Assembly (NCBI GenBank): GCA_005502925.1
Contig: SCPD01000011.1
Coordinates: 148,187 to 212,186, forward strand
Source: Rhizobiales bacterium Y(2018)
Lineage (GTDB): Bacteria > Pseudomonadota > Alphaproteobacteria > Rhizobiales > Aestuariivirgaceae
Direction of reading: 5' to 3'
DNA: 64,000 bases
The position numbers and the translations under genes were made by a program. The notes beneath the pieces were generated by a model. The model saw only the letters and a program-made list of their open reading frames with translations, did no database searches and had not been told where the DNA came from. Of this stretch, positions 46,705 to 56,925 are shown piece by piece. The number at the start of each line of letters is the position of its first letter. Position 1 is the first letter of the stretch.

Positions 46705-48483
46705 ATGACACGCGGCGAGAAGATCGCCTGGATCTGGGTGTGGAGCGCGATGACGCTGGTTATCATCGGCTCGTCATTTGCCGTCTGGCGCTATGCGAGC
46801 CTGGCCTTCCCTTACCTGGATGCGTTTATCTGCGACCACAGCATCGGGACTGAAAGGGTTTCCGCCTGCCAGCGGGCCGCTGCCGCCGAGCAGGTGCCGC
46901 TCGAACTTCGCGCCTCGGCCTTGCGGAAACTGGTGGTTGTCGATGGTCATGAACCCGAGACCACTGCCGAGCGGCTCAGTCTGCTCATTCGGCTAGGCGC
47001 GGCGAATGCCGAGGATTGGAACAATCGCGGCAACGCCTATTACGCGTTGAAGAAATTCGACAAGGCGGCGGATGATTTCCGGACCGCCGGCCTCATGAAC
47101 AGCGCGGTCGGAACCTACTGGTCGAATCTCGCCGACGCCCAGCTCGAAGGCGGGCGATACGGCGAAGCCATCTACAACTACACTACCGCGATGCGCAAAG
47201 GCGAAAACAACGCCGAAGTCCGCGGCAACCGCGGCTGGGCGCGCTATCAGCTCGGCAACTATGCCGCCGCGCTGGCCGACTATGACAAGGCGATCCGCCA
47301 GGATCCAGAGCATATCGACAATCTGAATGAGCGCGGCCTTGTTCATTTGGCCTTGTACGACCACCGACTGGCCCTGACCGATCTCGACAAGGCGTTACAG
47401 CTGAACAAGAACAGCTACGCCGTGCTGACGAACCGGGGAATAGTCCATTCGGCGCTCGGTGATTTCGACAAGGCTGGCAAGGATCTCGACCGTGCCATCG
47501 AGCTCGACGCGAACTATCTGCTGGCGCGCTTGGAGAAGGCTTGGCTGCTGATCTATACGGATCGCCCAGCCGACGCCCTGTCCGAGCTGAAAGTCGTCGA
47601 AAAGCTCGGTCCACTGAGCATCTCCGCTCTCGAGGCGCGCAGCCGCGCCCGGCAAAGCCTGGGCATGCTGGAAGACGCCATTGCCGATGCGGAAATGGTC
47701 ATGGCCACGAACGATCAATATACATGGCCCTATCAGCTGCGTTCGGAAGCCCGCCAGTATCTCGATGATTATGAAGGTTCGATTGCCGATTCGAATGTTG
47801 TCCTTAGCCGCTTTCCGGGCAACATGGATGCGTTGGTCACACGTTCGACCACGTTTCACCTGGCCGGCCGTTTCGATTCTGCGTTCGCCGACATCAATCA
47901 TGCGATCGCGACCAATGCGAACCGGGCCTATGTGTATGAATCGCGCAGCTATCTCTATATGTATTCGGGACGACTGGCGGAAGCCGTCGCCGATGCGCGT
48001 CAGGCCGTGGCTCTGGCGCCGCAATCCGTCGATATGTTGAACGTCCTCGGATGGGCCTATATCGAAAGCGGTGCGCCTGCCGCGGGCTTGCGCGAATGCG
48101 ATCGTTCGCTCGCCATCCGGGAAACCGAGCGGGCGCAACGCTGTCGCGCCATCGCCTATCTTGATCTGAACCAGCCCGAGGCGGCTCAGGCCGCCGCCGA
48201 TCGCGCCGTCGCCTTGAACGGCGTATCCCCAAACAACCGTATCGTGCTCGGCCGCATCGATCTGGCCCGTGGCAAGGCGCAGAGCGCCCTCGCTCATTTT
48301 GACGCCGCGCTCAAGCTGCACGCCTTCGATCGCGCTGCCGTCCGCATGTATCGCGGTGATGCCGAACGCGCCCTCGGCAATCTCGAGCAAGCGCGTTTCC
48401 ATTACCTGGAGGCGAAAAAGCGCGACCTCGGACTTTATACCGGCCCGCTGGCCGATCGGCTGGCCGCGGTCTCGCAACCGTGA
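46705..48483 (+). CDS. Membrane-anchored TPR-repeat protein
   Basis: A 592-residue protein with an N-terminal membrane helix (about 7-30, WIWVWSAMTLVIIGSSFAVW) and then at least ten tetratricopeptide repeats, for example AEDWNNRGNAYYALKKFDKA, VRGNRGWARYQLGNYAAAL and AVLTNRGIVHSALGDFDKA. Such superhelices bind partner proteins; the anchor places it at the inner membrane facing the periplasm. GGGGGA precedes the ATG. A sigma-54 promoter lies just upstream. The last 60 residues resemble a decayed copy at 48880-49151. No enzyme domain is present. Confidence 0.85.
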   Translation: MTRGEKIAWIWVWSAMTLVIIGSSFAVWRYASLAFPYLDAFICDHSIGTERVSACQRAAAAEQVPLELRASALRKLVVVDGHEPETTAERLSLLIRLGAANAEDWNNRGNAYYALKKFDKAADDFRTAGLMNSAVGTYWSNLADAQLEGGRYGEAIYNYTTAMRKGENNAEVRGNRGWARYQLGNYAAALADYDKAIRQDPEHIDNLNERGLVHLALYDHRLALTDLDKALQLNKNSYAVLTNRGIVHSALGDFDKAGKDLDRAIELDANYLLARLEKAWLLIYTDRPADALSELKVVEKLGPLSISALEARSRARQSLGMLEDAIADAEMVMATNDQYTWPYQLRSEARQYLDDYEGSIADSNVVLSRFPGNMDALVTRSTTFHLAGRFDSAFADINHAIATNANRAYVYESRSYLYMYSGRLAEAVADARQAVALAPQSVDMLNVLGWAYIESGAPAAGLRECDRSLAIRETERAQRCRAIAYLDLNQPEAAQAAADRAVALNGVSPNNRIVLGRIDLARGKAQSALAHFDAALKLHAFDRAAVRMYRGDAERALGNLEQARFHYLEAKKRDLGLYTGPLADRLAAVSQP

Positions 48484-48489
48484 CGATGT

Positions 48490-48714
48490 TCAGACCCTAT
48501 GGAGCCGCAGCGGCGTGGTTTTCTCGCGCGCGATGATGTGCTTGGCCTCGAGATCGAGCTGCACCGCCTTGGTCCACCAGCCCGCTTTGGCGCCGCCCGG
48601 ATAGAGATCGTCAGGCAGATGCGCCAGCACCCGGTCCTCCAGTTCGGCGACCGTCATGCCGGGTGACGCCTTCGGCAGGCTCTTCAGGACGGCGCGTTTC
48701 ATCGCCTCATACAT
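48490..48714 (-). CDS. Small conserved protein, DUF6958-like, possibly with a frameshifted start
   Basis: A 74-residue frame with MYEAMKRAVLKSLPK, YPGGAKAGWWTKAVQLDLEAKHII and TTPLRL, as I remember for the DUF6958 family. Reading on upstream in the same frame gives NVNHPGKATSADAR, which also fits the family, but no ATG, GTG or TTG exists in that frame before a well-placed GGAGGAG. The ATG behind that site (48791) is in another frame. So either a base was lost or gained near 48740-48790, or the short start is used. Function unknown. Confidence 0.6.
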   Translation of the reverse strand: MYEAMKRAVLKSLPKASPGMTVAELEDRVLAHLPDDLYPGGAKAGWWTKAVQLDLEAKHIIAREKTTPLRLHRV

Positions 48715-48879
48715 CCGAGCATCCGCGCTCGTCGCCTTCCCGGGATGATTGACGTTTTGCAGGCTGACCGCGCCGGTTTCTGCGATGTCATCGATCTCCT
48801 CCCTAGAGCTTATAAGAATATATACCCACTAGTTGGTATGCATTCAAGTGCAATTTGCTTCACTCTGCCGTCCCCAGCC

Positions 48880-49151
48880 ACCATTGATTTTCTGCCCGGC
48901 GGTCGAGGCCGGCCGCGATCTCGATCAGGCTATGTCGCTCGCCGGTCGCGCGCGTGATCTCGACAAGTCGGTGGGCATCGGTCCGTTTCTGCTCGGTCGC
49001 ATCGATCTGGCGCAAGGCAAGCCGGACAGACCTTGGCGCAATTTGACAAGGCCGCTTGGCGCGCACGCATTATCAGACCGCAAAGAAGTTCGACTTCGGC
49101 CGCTATAGCAAGGCCCTGGACGAGCGCCTCGCGGATCCGACCCCTCAATAA
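48880..49151 (+). pseudogene. Decayed 3' end of a TPR gene
   Basis: Translated in shifting frames, this stretch gives DLDQAMSLAGRARDLD and LLGRIDLAQGKPDR, then LAQFDKAAWR, then KKFDFGRYSKALDERLADPTPQ followed by a TAA stop. The TPR gene at 46705 ends with VLGRIDLARGKAQSALAHFDAAL and KKRDLGLYTGPLADRLAAVSQP. The match in order and at the stop codon shows a relic of a related gene with at least two frameshifts and no 5' part. It fills most of the otherwise empty 375 bases before rplQ. No other gene is seen here. Confidence 0.7.
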
Positions 49152-49175
49152 AAAAGCGGGCCTGTAAGGCCCGCT
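49149..49175 (-). terminator. Intrinsic terminator of the ribosomal operon
   Basis: On the minus strand AGCGGGCCT-TAC-AGGCCCGCT forms a perfect 9-bp stem followed by TTTTTTA, a textbook terminator 31 bases after the rplQ stop. It ends the long tuf-to-rplQ transcription unit. On the plus strand it would also stop reading from the TPR side, with only TCTTCATT as tail. Confidence 0.9.
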
Positions 49176-49206
49176 CTTCATTCCCTCGGCAGGTGATGCC
49201 GGAATA

Positions 49207-49638
49207 TCAGGCGGCGGCGCTTTCGCTCGCTTCTTCGCCGGTCTTCATGGTCGGGCCCGAATCGAGGCCCTTGGCGTTCACGTCGCGATCGACGAATTCG
49301 ATCACCGCGCGCGGCGCCGAATCGCCATGGCGGAAGCCGGCCTTGAGCACGCGGGTATAGCCGCCCTTGCGCTCGGCATAACGCTTGGCCAGCACGTCGA
49401 ACAGCTTCTTGACCTGGGTCTCGTCGCCGATCTGGGCGATGGCCTGGCGGCGTGCCGCGAGATCACCCTTCTTGCCGAGCGTCACCAGCTTCTCGACGAT
49501 CGGACGCAGGTCCTTCGCCTTGGGCAGCGTGGTGACGATCTGCTCATGCTTGATCAGCGACGACGCCAGATTGGCGAGCATCGACTTCCTGTGCGAGGCC
49601 GAGCGGTTGAAACGGCGGCCGGCAAATCCGTGACGCAT
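49207..49638 (-). CDS. rplQ: 50S ribosomal protein L17
   Basis: Last gene of the alpha operon, 143 residues. The start [34 protein letters not shown] is characteristic. A short acidic tail ([11 protein letters not shown]) extends beyond the conserved core near residue 120. It follows rpoA by 21 bases and is followed by the operon terminator. Confidence 0.98.
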   Translation of the reverse strand: MRHGFAGRRFNRSASHRKSMLANLASSLIKHEQIVTTLPKAKDLRPIVEKLVTLGKKGDLAARRQAIAQIGDETQVKKLFDVLAKRYAERKGGYTRVLKAGFRHGDSAPRAVIEFVDRDVNAKGLDSGPTMKTGEEASESAAA

Positions 49639-49659
49639 GATGACGTCTCCTCAAAAATC

Positions 49660-50682
49660 TCAGTAATGCGTTTCGTATTTCTTGGCGAGCTCGTCGATGT
49701 TCTCGGGCGGCCAGTTCGGCACTTCCATGCCGAGATGGAGCCCCATCTGCGCGAGCACTTCCTTGATCTCGTTCAGCGACTTGCGGCCGAAGTTCGGGGT
49801 GCGGAGCATCTCCGCCTCGCTCTTCTGGATCAGGTCGCCGATGTAGACGATGTTGTCGTTCTTCAGGCAGTTGGCCGAGCGCACCGAAAGCTCGAGCTCG
49901 TCGACCTTCTTGAGAAGAGCGGCGTTGAATTCGAGCTCCGGACGTGTGTCCTCGTGGACCACCTTCGAGGGCTCGTCGAAATTGATGAACACCGAGAGCT
50001 GGTCCTGCAGGATGCGCGCCGCATAGGCGACCGCGTCCTCGGGGCTCATCGAGCCGTTGGTCTCGACCGTCATGATCAGCTTGTCATAATCGAGGATCTG
50101 GCCCTCACGGGTGTTCTCGATCTTGTAGGACACGCGGCGCACCGGGCTGTAGATGCTGTCGACCGGGATGAGGCCGATCGGCGCGTCTTCGGGACGGTTG
50201 CGCTCGGAGGGCACATAGCCCTTGCCGTTGTTGATGGTGAACTCCATGCGCACTTCCGCACCCTCGTCAAGCGTGCAGATCACATGCTCGGGGTTGAGGA
50301 TCTGCACATCGGCGGTCTGCTGGATGTCGCCGGCCTTGACCACGCCCGGGCCTTCCTTGCGCAAGACGAGCCGCTTGGGGCCCTCCGCATGCATGGCCAG
50401 CGCGATTTCCTTGATGTTGATGACGATGTCGGTGACATCCTCGCGCACGCCCGCGATCGAGGAGAACTCGTGCAGGACGCCGTCGATCTGCACCGAGCTC
50501 ACCGCCGCGCCCTGCAGCGAGGACAGAAGCACGCGGCGCAGCGCATTGCCGAGTGTCGTGCCGAAGCCGCGCTCGAGCGGCTCGGCGACCAGCGTCGCCA
50601 CCCGCTTGCGCTCACGCCCGGCCGAGACTTCGAGCTTGCTCGGACGGATGAGTTCCTGCCAGTTCTTCTGATTCACGTGCAT
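49660..50682 (-). CDS. rpoA: DNA-directed RNA polymerase subunit alpha
   Basis: The 340-residue alpha subunit. The N-terminal domain dimerises and starts assembly of the polymerase ([29 protein letters not shown] near residue 30); the C-terminal domain (from about 250, [28 protein letters not shown] compressed, [12 protein letters not shown]) contacts UP elements and activators. Length and gene order rpsM-rpsK-rpoA-rplQ are standard. Confidence 0.98.
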   Translation of the reverse strand: MHVNQKNWQELIRPSKLEVSAGRERKRVATLVAEPLERGFGTTLGNALRRVLLSSLQGAAVSSVQIDGVLHEFSSIAGVREDVTDIVINIKEIALAMHAEGPKRLVLRKEGPGVVKAGDIQQTADVQILNPEHVICTLDEGAEVRMEFTINNGKGYVPSERNRPEDAPIGLIPVDSIYSPVRRVSYKIENTREGQILDYDKLIMTVETNGSMSPEDAVAYAARILQDQLSVFINFDEPSKVVHEDTRPELEFNAALLKKVDELELSVRSANCLKNDNIVYIGDLIQKSEAEMLRTPNFGRKSLNEIKEVLAQMGLHLGMEVPNWPPENIDELAKKYETHY

Positions 50683-50780
50683 GGTTTCATCCTGTTCAGA
50701 ACCTTGGCGCCGGCGGACCGGCCTTCAGGTCGCATATTCACTGTGCTGGGGAAGCGGATCGCCGCTTCCGGAAAATCTCG

Positions 50781-51170
50781 TCAGACGCGGCGGCGCTTCG
50801 GCGGCCGGCAGCCATTGTGCGGGATCGGCGTCACGTCGCGGATGGCGGTGACCTGGAGGCCGCAGGACTGCAGCGCGCGCAGGGCCGATTCACGGCCCGA
50901 GCCCGGACCGCTGACTTCCACTTCGACGGTCTTCATGCCGTGCTCCATGGCCGATTTGCCGGCCTGTTCGGCGGCGACCTGGGCGGCGTAAGGCGTCGAC
51001 TTGCGCGAGCCCTTGAAGCCGAGCTTGCCGGCCGAGGCCCAGGAGATCGTGTTGCCCTGGACGTCGGTGATGGTGATCATCGTGTTGTTGAACGACGCAT
51101 TCACATGCACGACGCCGGAGGTGATGTTCTTGCGCTCTTTGCGGCGCGGACGAGCTGGCTCTTTGGACAT
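50781..51170 (-). CDS. rpsK: 30S ribosomal protein S11
   Basis: A 129-residue platform protein of the small subunit. It has the conserved [16 protein letters not shown] and [15 protein letters not shown] segments and ends with [11 protein letters not shown]. It lies 12 bases after rpsM. No rpsD gene follows, as is usual in alphaproteobacteria. Confidence 0.98.
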   Translation of the reverse strand: MSKEPARPRRKERKNITSGVVHVNASFNNTMITITDVQGNTISWASAGKLGFKGSRKSTPYAAQVAAEQAGKSAMEHGMKTVEVEVSGPGSGRESALRALQSCGLQVTAIRDVTPIPHNGCRPPKRRRV

Positions 51171-51182
51171 GGGGGCTCTCTC

Positions 51183-51551
51183 TTACTTCTTCTTGCCGGC
51201 GATGGCCTTGGCCGGGCCTTTGCGCGTGCGGGCATTGGTGTGGGTGCGCTGGCCGCGGACCGGCAGGCCCTTGCGGTGGCGCAGGCCCCGATAGGTGCCG
51301 AGATCCATCAGACGCTTGATGTTCATCGACACTTCACGACGAAGATCGCCTTCGACCACGTAGTCGCGGTCGATGATCTCGCGGATCTGCAGCACTTCGG
51401 CGTCCGAAAGCTCGTTGACGCGCTTGGAAGTCGGGATGGCGACCTGCTTGCAGATCACCTTCGCATTGACGGGGCCGATGCCATGGATATAGCGAAGGGC
51501 GATTTCAACGCGCTTATTGGTCGGAATGTTAACGCCTGCGATGCGGGCCAC
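51183..51551 (-). CDS. rpsM: 30S ribosomal protein S13
   Basis: A 122-residue head protein that contacts the P-site tRNA and L5. It starts at a GTG ([14 protein letters not shown]) with AGGAG eight bases upstream and ends in the basic tail [11 protein letters not shown] 203-base leader with its own promoter-like boxes and a hairpin (TAAGCC/GGCTTA, 51564-51582) close to the ribosome binding site separates it from adk, which would allow separate control of the alpha operon. Confidence 0.98.
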   Translation of the reverse strand: MARIAGVNIPTNKRVEIALRYIHGIGPVNAKVICKQVAIPTSKRVNELSDAEVLQIREIIDRDYVVEGDLRREVSMNIKRLMDLGTYRGLRHRKGLPVRGQRTHTNARTRKGPAKAIAGKKK

Positions 51552-51700
51552 TTTATTTTCTCCTAAGCCTTACAAGGGCTTACGCCCAAAGTCTCCGTCA
51601 ATACTCGAAACGCGGTACCGGGCGCCTAAATGGCACAAGGCCGTGCCTCCAGAGGGGTAACCCTCCTGAAGCCAGCCTTCATGTCGGTCTTATTGAGGGG

Positions 51701-51729
51701 TATCTAAGGCTGAATCGCTGTCGCGTCAA
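51701..51729 (-). promoter_or_regulatory. Promoter-like boxes before rpsM
   Basis: On the minus strand TTGACG (51729-51724) and TAGATA (51706-51701) are separated by exactly 17 bases. This lies in the only long gap of the ribosomal operon (51552-51754), 150 bases before rpsM, and may give the alpha operon its own start site. Confidence 0.45.
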
Positions 51730-51754
51730 CCGCATTAGATGCCACACCCGACCG

Positions 51755-52405
51755 TCATGCTCGTCCCAGCACATCCTCGATTTGGCGGGTAACGACACCG
51801 ATATCCGCCATACCGTTTACCTTATGCAGCACCCCGGTCCGGCCGTAATAATCGACCAGCGGGGCGGTCTGCTTGTTGTAGACCACCAGACGGTCCCTGA
51901 CCGTCTTCTCATTGTCGTCGGCGCGCCGCACGAATTCGGTCGACCCGCAGACATCGCAAACTCCCGCGACCTTCGGCTTCTCGAACGCGTCGTGATAGCC
52001 TTTGCCGCATTTGGCGCAGGTGTAGCGCCCGGCAATCCGCTTCACGAGCTCCTCGTCATCGACCTTCATTTCGATGACGGCGTCGAGCTTGAGCCCCTTG
52101 TCCTCGAGCATCCGGTCGAGCGCTTCGGCCTGGGCCGTATTGCGCGGAAAACCGTCCAGGATGAAGCCCTTCTTGACGTCGGGCTGGTCCAGGCGCTCCG
52201 AGATGATCGAGATGACGATGTCATCGGAGACGAGTTGCCCCTTGTCCATCACCTCTTTGGCCTTGCGGCCCATTTCCGTGCCGGCGGCGACGGCGCCCCT
52301 CAGCATGTCGCCGGTCGAGAGCTGCTTGAAGCCTTTTTTGTCTTCCAGCAGCTTCGCCTGGGTGCCTTTGCCGGCACCAGGCGGTCCGAGCAGTATCAAA
52401 TTCAC
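51755..52405 (-). CDS. adk: Adenylate kinase
   Basis: Adk interconverts ATP, ADP and AMP. The 216-residue long form has the P-loop [10 protein letters not shown] near residue 8, [11 protein letters not shown] near 85, and a LID domain with four zinc-binding cysteines (CAKC near 130 and CDVC near 150). The start is a GTG overlapping the secY stop (GTGA), so translation is coupled, the standard spc-operon arrangement. Confidence 0.98.
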   Translation of the reverse strand: MNLILLGPPGAGKGTQAKLLEDKKGFKQLSTGDMLRGAVAAGTEMGRKAKEVMDKGQLVSDDIVISIISERLDQPDVKKGFILDGFPRNTAQAEALDRMLEDKGLKLDAVIEMKVDDEELVKRIAGRYTCAKCGKGYHDAFEKPKVAGVCDVCGSTEFVRRADDNEKTVRDRLVVYNKQTAPLVDYYGRTGVLHKVNGMADIGVVTRQIEDVLGRA

Positions 52406-53733
52406 CGGCGCGCTCCCCTGAGCTTCGCCTTCTTGACCAGGCCCTCATATTGCTGGGCCAGGAGATGGCCCTGCACCTGGGCGACCGTATCCATGGTCAC
52501 GCTCACCACGATGAGGAGCGAGGTGCCGCCGAAATAGAACGGCATGGCCGCATAGCCGATCAGAAATTCGGGCAGCAAACAGACGATGGTCAGATAGAGA
52601 GCGCCGAGCACGGTGATGCGGGTCAGCACATAGTCGATATATTCCGCCGTGCGCTCACCCGGCCGGATGCCCGGGATGAAGCCGCCATATTTCTTCAGAT
52701 TGTCGGCCGTGTCCTTCGGGTTGAACATGATCGACGTGTAGAAGAAGGCGAAGAAGATGATCAGCAGCGCGTAAAGCGTGAGGAACAGCGGCTGGCCATG
52801 GCCCAGAAGGGCAGTGATGCGGTTCAGCCAGTCAGGCCCCTGCCCCTGCGTGAAGTTGGCGACCGTGATCGGCAGCAGCAGCAGCGAGGACGCGAAGATC
52901 GGCGGGATGACGCCCGAGGTGTTCAGCTTCAGCGGCAGATGCGAGCTGTCGCCCTGGGTGATCTTCATGCCGACCTGGCGCTTCGGATACTGGATCAGGA
53001 GGCGCCGCTGGGCGCGCTCGACGAAGACGATGAAGGCGATCACGGCGAGCGCCATGATGAAGATGCCGAAAATCAGGAACACCGACATCTGCCCGGTGCG
53101 GCCGAGTTCGAGGAGTGCGGCGAGGCCCGATGGCAGGCCGGCGACGATGCCGGCGAAGATGATGAGCGAGGTGCCGTTGCCGATGCCGCGCGCGGTGATC
53201 TGCTCGCCGAGCCACATCAGGAAGACGGTGCCGCCGGTCAGTGTGATGACGGCGCTCGCCCGGAAGAAGAGTCCGGGATCGAGCACGATGCTGCCCTGCC
53301 CCTCGAGGCCGGCGGCGATCGCATAGGCCTGCAGCGCGGCGATGACCACGGTGAGATAGCGGGTATATTGATTGATCTTCTTACGGCCCGACTCGCCCTC
53401 TTTCTTGAGCTGCTCGAGTTGCGGCGAGACCGTCGTCATCAGCTGGATGATGATCGATGCCGAGATATACGGCATGATATTGAGGGCGAAGATGGCCATG
53501 CGGCCCAAGGCGCCGCCGGCAAGGCCATTGACCCAACCCAGGATGCCCGTGGAATTCTGCGCCGCGAAACGGGCGAGTTCGACCGTGTCTACCCCGGGGA
53601 TCGGGATATAGGTGCCGAGGCGATAGATGATCAGGGCGCCGAGCGTGAACCAGATGCGCTTCTTGAGATCCTCGGCCTTGGCCAAGGCCGAGAAGTTGAT
53701 ATTGGCTGCAAGTTGTTCAGCTGCCGATGCCAT
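52402..53733 (-). CDS. secY: Protein translocase subunit SecY
   Basis: The 443-residue channel subunit of the Sec translocon, with ten membrane helices. [22 protein letters not shown] loops and [31 protein letters not shown] are family marks; the plug region follows helix 1 ([16 protein letters not shown]). It follows rplO by 62 bases that carry a hairpin. Confidence 0.98.
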   Translation of the reverse strand: MASAAEQLAANINFSALAKAEDLKKRIWFTLGALIIYRLGTYIPIPGVDTVELARFAAQNSTGILGWVNGLAGGALGRMAIFALNIMPYISASIIIQLMTTVSPQLEQLKKEGESGRKKINQYTRYLTVVIAALQAYAIAAGLEGQGSIVLDPGLFFRASAVITLTGGTVFLMWLGEQITARGIGNGTSLIIFAGIVAGLPSGLAALLELGRTGQMSVFLIFGIFIMALAVIAFIVFVERAQRRLLIQYPKRQVGMKITQGDSSHLPLKLNTSGVIPPIFASSLLLLPITVANFTQGQGPDWLNRITALLGHGQPLFLTLYALLIIFFAFFYTSIMFNPKDTADNLKKYGGFIPGIRPGERTAEYIDYVLTRITVLGALYLTIVCLLPEFLIGYAAMPFYFGGTSLLIVVSVTMDTVAQVQGHLLAQQYEGLVKKAKLRGARR

Positions 53734-53747
53734 GTGATTCCCTTAAG

Positions 53748-53780
53748 CCCCACCCCAAATCCCCTAAATGGGGTGCGGGG
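53748..53780. repeat. Hairpin between rplO and secY
   Basis: Arms CCCC-A-CCCC and GGGG-T-GC-GGGG fold around AAATCCCCTAAAT with a two-base bulge. It is in the 62-base gap of the operon and has no T tract, so it may be an mRNA processing or stability element; it also resembles small dispersed palindromes. Confidence 0.45.
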
Positions 53781-53795
53781 CCGGCGCCCGCAACC

Positions 53796-54440
53796 TTACT
53801 TCGCCTTAGCCGGCTTTTCTTCTTTTTTGGCCTTCGCGGCAGGCTTGTCGTCCTGCTTCGGCGCCTTGGCTTCCTTGACCGGCTTGGCTTCCTTGACGTC
53901 CGGAGCGGCGGCCCGCAAGGCTTCCAGTCTGGCTGTCTTGGCGGCCTTGGCTTTCACCTCGTGCTCGTTCTCGACCTTCGCGGGCTTCAGCACCTTGACG
54001 CTGCCGCCGGCCTTTTCGACCGCGGCGATGGCGCCTTTGGAGGCATGATGCACCTCGAAGGCGAGCTTGGCCTTGAGTTCACCCGTGCCGAGCAGACGGA
54101 GGCCCGCCTGGGCTTTCGTCACGACACCGGCCTTGACCAGCACGTCGAGCGTCACCGGCGCCGACACGTCGATCTTCTTCGCATCGACGGCCTGTTGGAT
54201 GCGGCCGAGATTGATCTCGTTGTACTTGACCGGGAACGGCACATTGAAGCCGCGCTTGGGCAGACGCCGGTAGATCGGCATCTGGCCGCCTTCGAAGCCC
54301 GCTTTGGCGCCGCCGGAACGGGCCGTCTGGCCCTTGCCGCCACGGCCCGCGGTCTTGCCGAGGCCCGAACCGATACCGCGGCCAAGCCGCTTGCGCGGGC
54401 GCCGGGCGCCCTCGTTGTCGGAAATCTGATTGAGTCTCAT
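53796..54440 (-). CDS. rplO: 50S ribosomal protein L15 with a long basic tail
   Basis: The first 150 residues are normal L15 ([26 protein letters not shown] divided around [26 protein letters not shown]). The protein then continues for about 60 residues rich in Lys, Ala, Pro and Glu ([28 protein letters not shown]), making 214 residues. The tail is unusual in length and low in complexity. Confidence 0.97.
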   Translation of the reverse strand: MRLNQISDNEGARRPRKRLGRGIGSGLGKTAGRGGKGQTARSGGAKAGFEGGQMPIYRRLPKRGFNVPFPVKYNEINLGRIQQAVDAKKIDVSAPVTLDVLVKAGVVTKAQAGLRLLGTGELKAKLAFEVHHASKGAIAAVEKAGGSVKVLKPAKVENEHEVKAKAAKTARLEALRAAAPDVKEAKPVKEAKAPKQDDKPAAKAKKEEKPAKAK

Positions 54441-54452
54441 CGCATCTGTTCC

Positions 54453-54647
54453 TTACTCGACGACGCGCACAAGGTGCTGGACCTTGGCGATCATGCCGCG
54501 AACCGCAGGCGTATCCTGCAGAGTGCTGCGCTTATGGCGCTTGTTGAGGCCGAGGCCGATCAGCGTCGCACGCTGGTCGGCGGGACGGCGCGCCGGGCTG
54601 TAGATCTGTTCGATCGTAACAGTCTTGTCTGTCTTCGCTTTCGCCAT
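54453..54647 (-). CDS. rpmD: 50S ribosomal protein L30
   Basis: A 64-residue protein ([21 protein letters not shown], then [22 protein letters not shown]). AGGTG stands seven bases before this ATG; a GTG two codons earlier (54653) is an alternative. It lies between rpsE and rplO as in other spc operons. Confidence 0.97.
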   Translation of the reverse strand: MAKAKTDKTVTIEQIYSPARRPADQRATLIGLGLNKRHKRSTLQDTPAVRGMIAKVQHLVRVVE

Positions 54648-54659
54648 GGTCACACCTGA

Positions 54660-55223
54660 TTACTCGGCCGTCGCATCCTGATCGCGGCGGCGGGAAAGAA
54701 TATCGCTGACTTTCTTGCCTCGGCGGGCCGCGACGGCGCGCGGGCTCGCTTGCTTCTTCAGCGCATCGAATGTGGCGCGCACCATGTTGTAAGGGTTCGA
54801 GGATCCCTTCGACTTGGCGACGACGTCCTGCATGCCGAGCGATTCGAAGACGGCGCGCATCGGGCCGCCGGCGATGATGCCGGTGCCGGGAGGCGCCGAG
54901 CGCAACACGACCTTGCCCGCACCCCAGCGTCCATCGACGTCATGATGCAGCGTGCGGCCTTCGCGCAGCGGCACCCGGACGAGGCCGCGCTTGGCGCTTT
55001 CAGTCGCCTTGCGCACCGCTTCCGGCACTTCACGCGCTTTGCCATGACCGAAGCCGACACGGCCCTTCTGGTCGCCGACGACCACGAGAGCCGCGAAACC
55101 GAAGCGCTTACCGCCCTTCACCACCTTGGCGACGCGGTTGATATGCACGAGTTTGTCAAGAAACTCGGAATCGCGATCGTCGCGATCCTTGCCGCGATCT
55201 CCGCCATGTTCCCTTGGTGCCAT
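54660..55223 (-). CDS. rpsE: 30S ribosomal protein S5
   Basis: A 187-residue protein at the mRNA entry site, important for fidelity. An N-terminal tail rich in Asp and Arg ([16 protein letters not shown]) precedes the conserved core [20 protein letters not shown] and [15 protein letters not shown]. It follows rplR by 24 bases. Confidence 0.98.
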   Translation of the reverse strand: MAPREHGGDRGKDRDDRDSEFLDKLVHINRVAKVVKGGKRFGFAALVVVGDQKGRVGFGHGKAREVPEAVRKATESAKRGLVRVPLREGRTLHHDVDGRWGAGKVVLRSAPPGTGIIAGGPMRAVFESLGMQDVVAKSKGSSNPYNMVRATFDALKKQASPRAVAARRGKKVSDILSRRRDQDATAE

Positions 55224-55247
55224 GATCCTTGCCTTCCTCGAAACGAA

Positions 55248-55610
55248 TTAGAACTTGAGGCCGCCTTCGCGGGCCGCCTCGGCCAGCGCCTTGACGCGGC
55301 CATGATAAAGATAGGCGCCACGATCGAAGACGACGCTCTCGACGCCGGCCTTCACCGCACGTTCGGCGACGAGCTTGCCGATCGCCTCCGCCGCCGACTT
55401 GTCGGCGCCGGTCTTGCCACCCTTCTTGAAACCCTCTTCGAGGGTAGAGGCGGCTGCGAGCGTAACGCCCTTCTGGTCGTCGATGACCTGGGCATAGATG
55501 TTCTTCGCCGAGCGGAACACCGAGAGGCGCGGCCTCAATTTGCCGGCCGCCTTGAGCGCCTTGCGCACCCGCGACCGCCGGAATTCCATTTTTGCGAGCT
55601 TGGACGACAT
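55248..55610 (-). CDS. rplR: 50S ribosomal protein L18
   Basis: A 120-residue 5S rRNA-binding protein with [21 protein letters not shown] near residue 25 and [24 protein letters not shown] at the end. It lies eleven bases after rplF. Confidence 0.98.
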   Translation of the reverse strand: MSSKLAKMEFRRSRVRKALKAAGKLRPRLSVFRSAKNIYAQVIDDQKGVTLAAASTLEEGFKKGGKTGADKSAAEAIGKLVAERAVKAGVESVVFDRGAYLYHGRVKALAEAAREGGLKF

Positions 55611-55621
55611 TATGACACCCG

Positions 55622-56155
<534 letters not shown>

Positions 56156-56165
56156 CGTTCAGTCC

Positions 56166-56564
56166 TCAGAATACGGTGCAGAGCACTTCGCCGCCCACAT
56201 TCTGGGCGCGCGCTTCTGCATCCGACATGACGCCCTTCGGCGTCGAAAGAATAGAGATCCCGAGCCCATTGAAAACGGTCGGAATGCTGTCGACCGAGGC
56301 ATAGACCCGGCGCGACGGCTTCGACACACGCTGGATCTCATGGATCACCGGTGCGCCGTCGAAATACTTGAGTTCGATTTCGATCTCGGGATGGCCGCCA
56401 TCGTGCTGAACGGTGGCGAAGCCGCGGATGAAACCTTCCTGCTGCAAAACGCCGAGCACGCGCTCGCGCAGCTTCGACGCCGGCGTAGTCACTTTCGACT
56501 TGCCGCGCTCCTGCGCATTGCGGATACGTGCCAGCATGTCGCCGATCGGATCGGTAAAGCTCAT
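56166..56564 (-). CDS. rpsH: 30S ribosomal protein S8
   Basis: A 132-residue protein that binds 16S rRNA helix 21 and, in Escherichia coli, represses the spc operon. It has the start [17 protein letters not shown] and the end [18 protein letters not shown] with EVLCTVF. The order rpsN-rpsH-rplF is standard. Confidence 0.98.
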   Translation of the reverse strand: MSFTDPIGDMLARIRNAQERGKSKVTTPASKLRERVLGVLQQEGFIRGFATVQHDGGHPEIEIELKYFDGAPVIHEIQRVSKPSRRVYASVDSIPTVFNGLGISILSTPKGVMSDAEARAQNVGGEVLCTVF

Positions 56565-56592
56565 TTGCCTGTTCTCCTTTTCCGTCCGTCGC

Positions 56593-56898
56593 TTACCAGC
56601 TCGACTTGACCAGGCCCGGTATCAGGCCCTTGTTGCCGAGCTCGCGCAAAGCCATACGCGACATCTTCATCTTGCGATAATAAGCGCGCGGACGCCCCGT
56701 CAGCTCGCAGCGGTTACGGATGCGATTAGGCGCCGAATTGCGCGGCAGCACGGCCAGCTTGAGCTGCGCTGCGAAACGCTCTTCCATCGAAAGCGCCTGG
56801 TTCTTGGTGATCGCCTTGAGCCGCGCACGCCGGGCGGCGAACTTCTTCGCCATCTTGCGCCGCTTTTCGTTCTTCTCAACCGAGCTCTTCTTCGCCAT
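56593..56898 (-). CDS. rpsN: 30S ribosomal protein S14
   Basis: A 101-residue protein of the zinc-free (C-minus) type: only one cysteine is present ([16 protein letters not shown]). It ends in the usual LVKSSW. It lies 27 bases after rplE. Confidence 0.98.
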   Translation of the reverse strand: MAKKSSVEKNEKRRKMAKKFAARRARLKAITKNQALSMEERFAAQLKLAVLPRNSAPNRIRNRCELTGRPRAYYRKMKMSRMALRELGNKGLIPGLVKSSW

Positions 56899-56925
56899 GG
56901 GGCTACCTTCAGTTCATCGTGACCA

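Noticed and set aside
46444..46711. Minus-strand open frames in the gap between the Lrp and TPR genes.
   Set aside because: They lack ribosome binding sites, run through the sigma-54 promoter region and have no protein-like composition.
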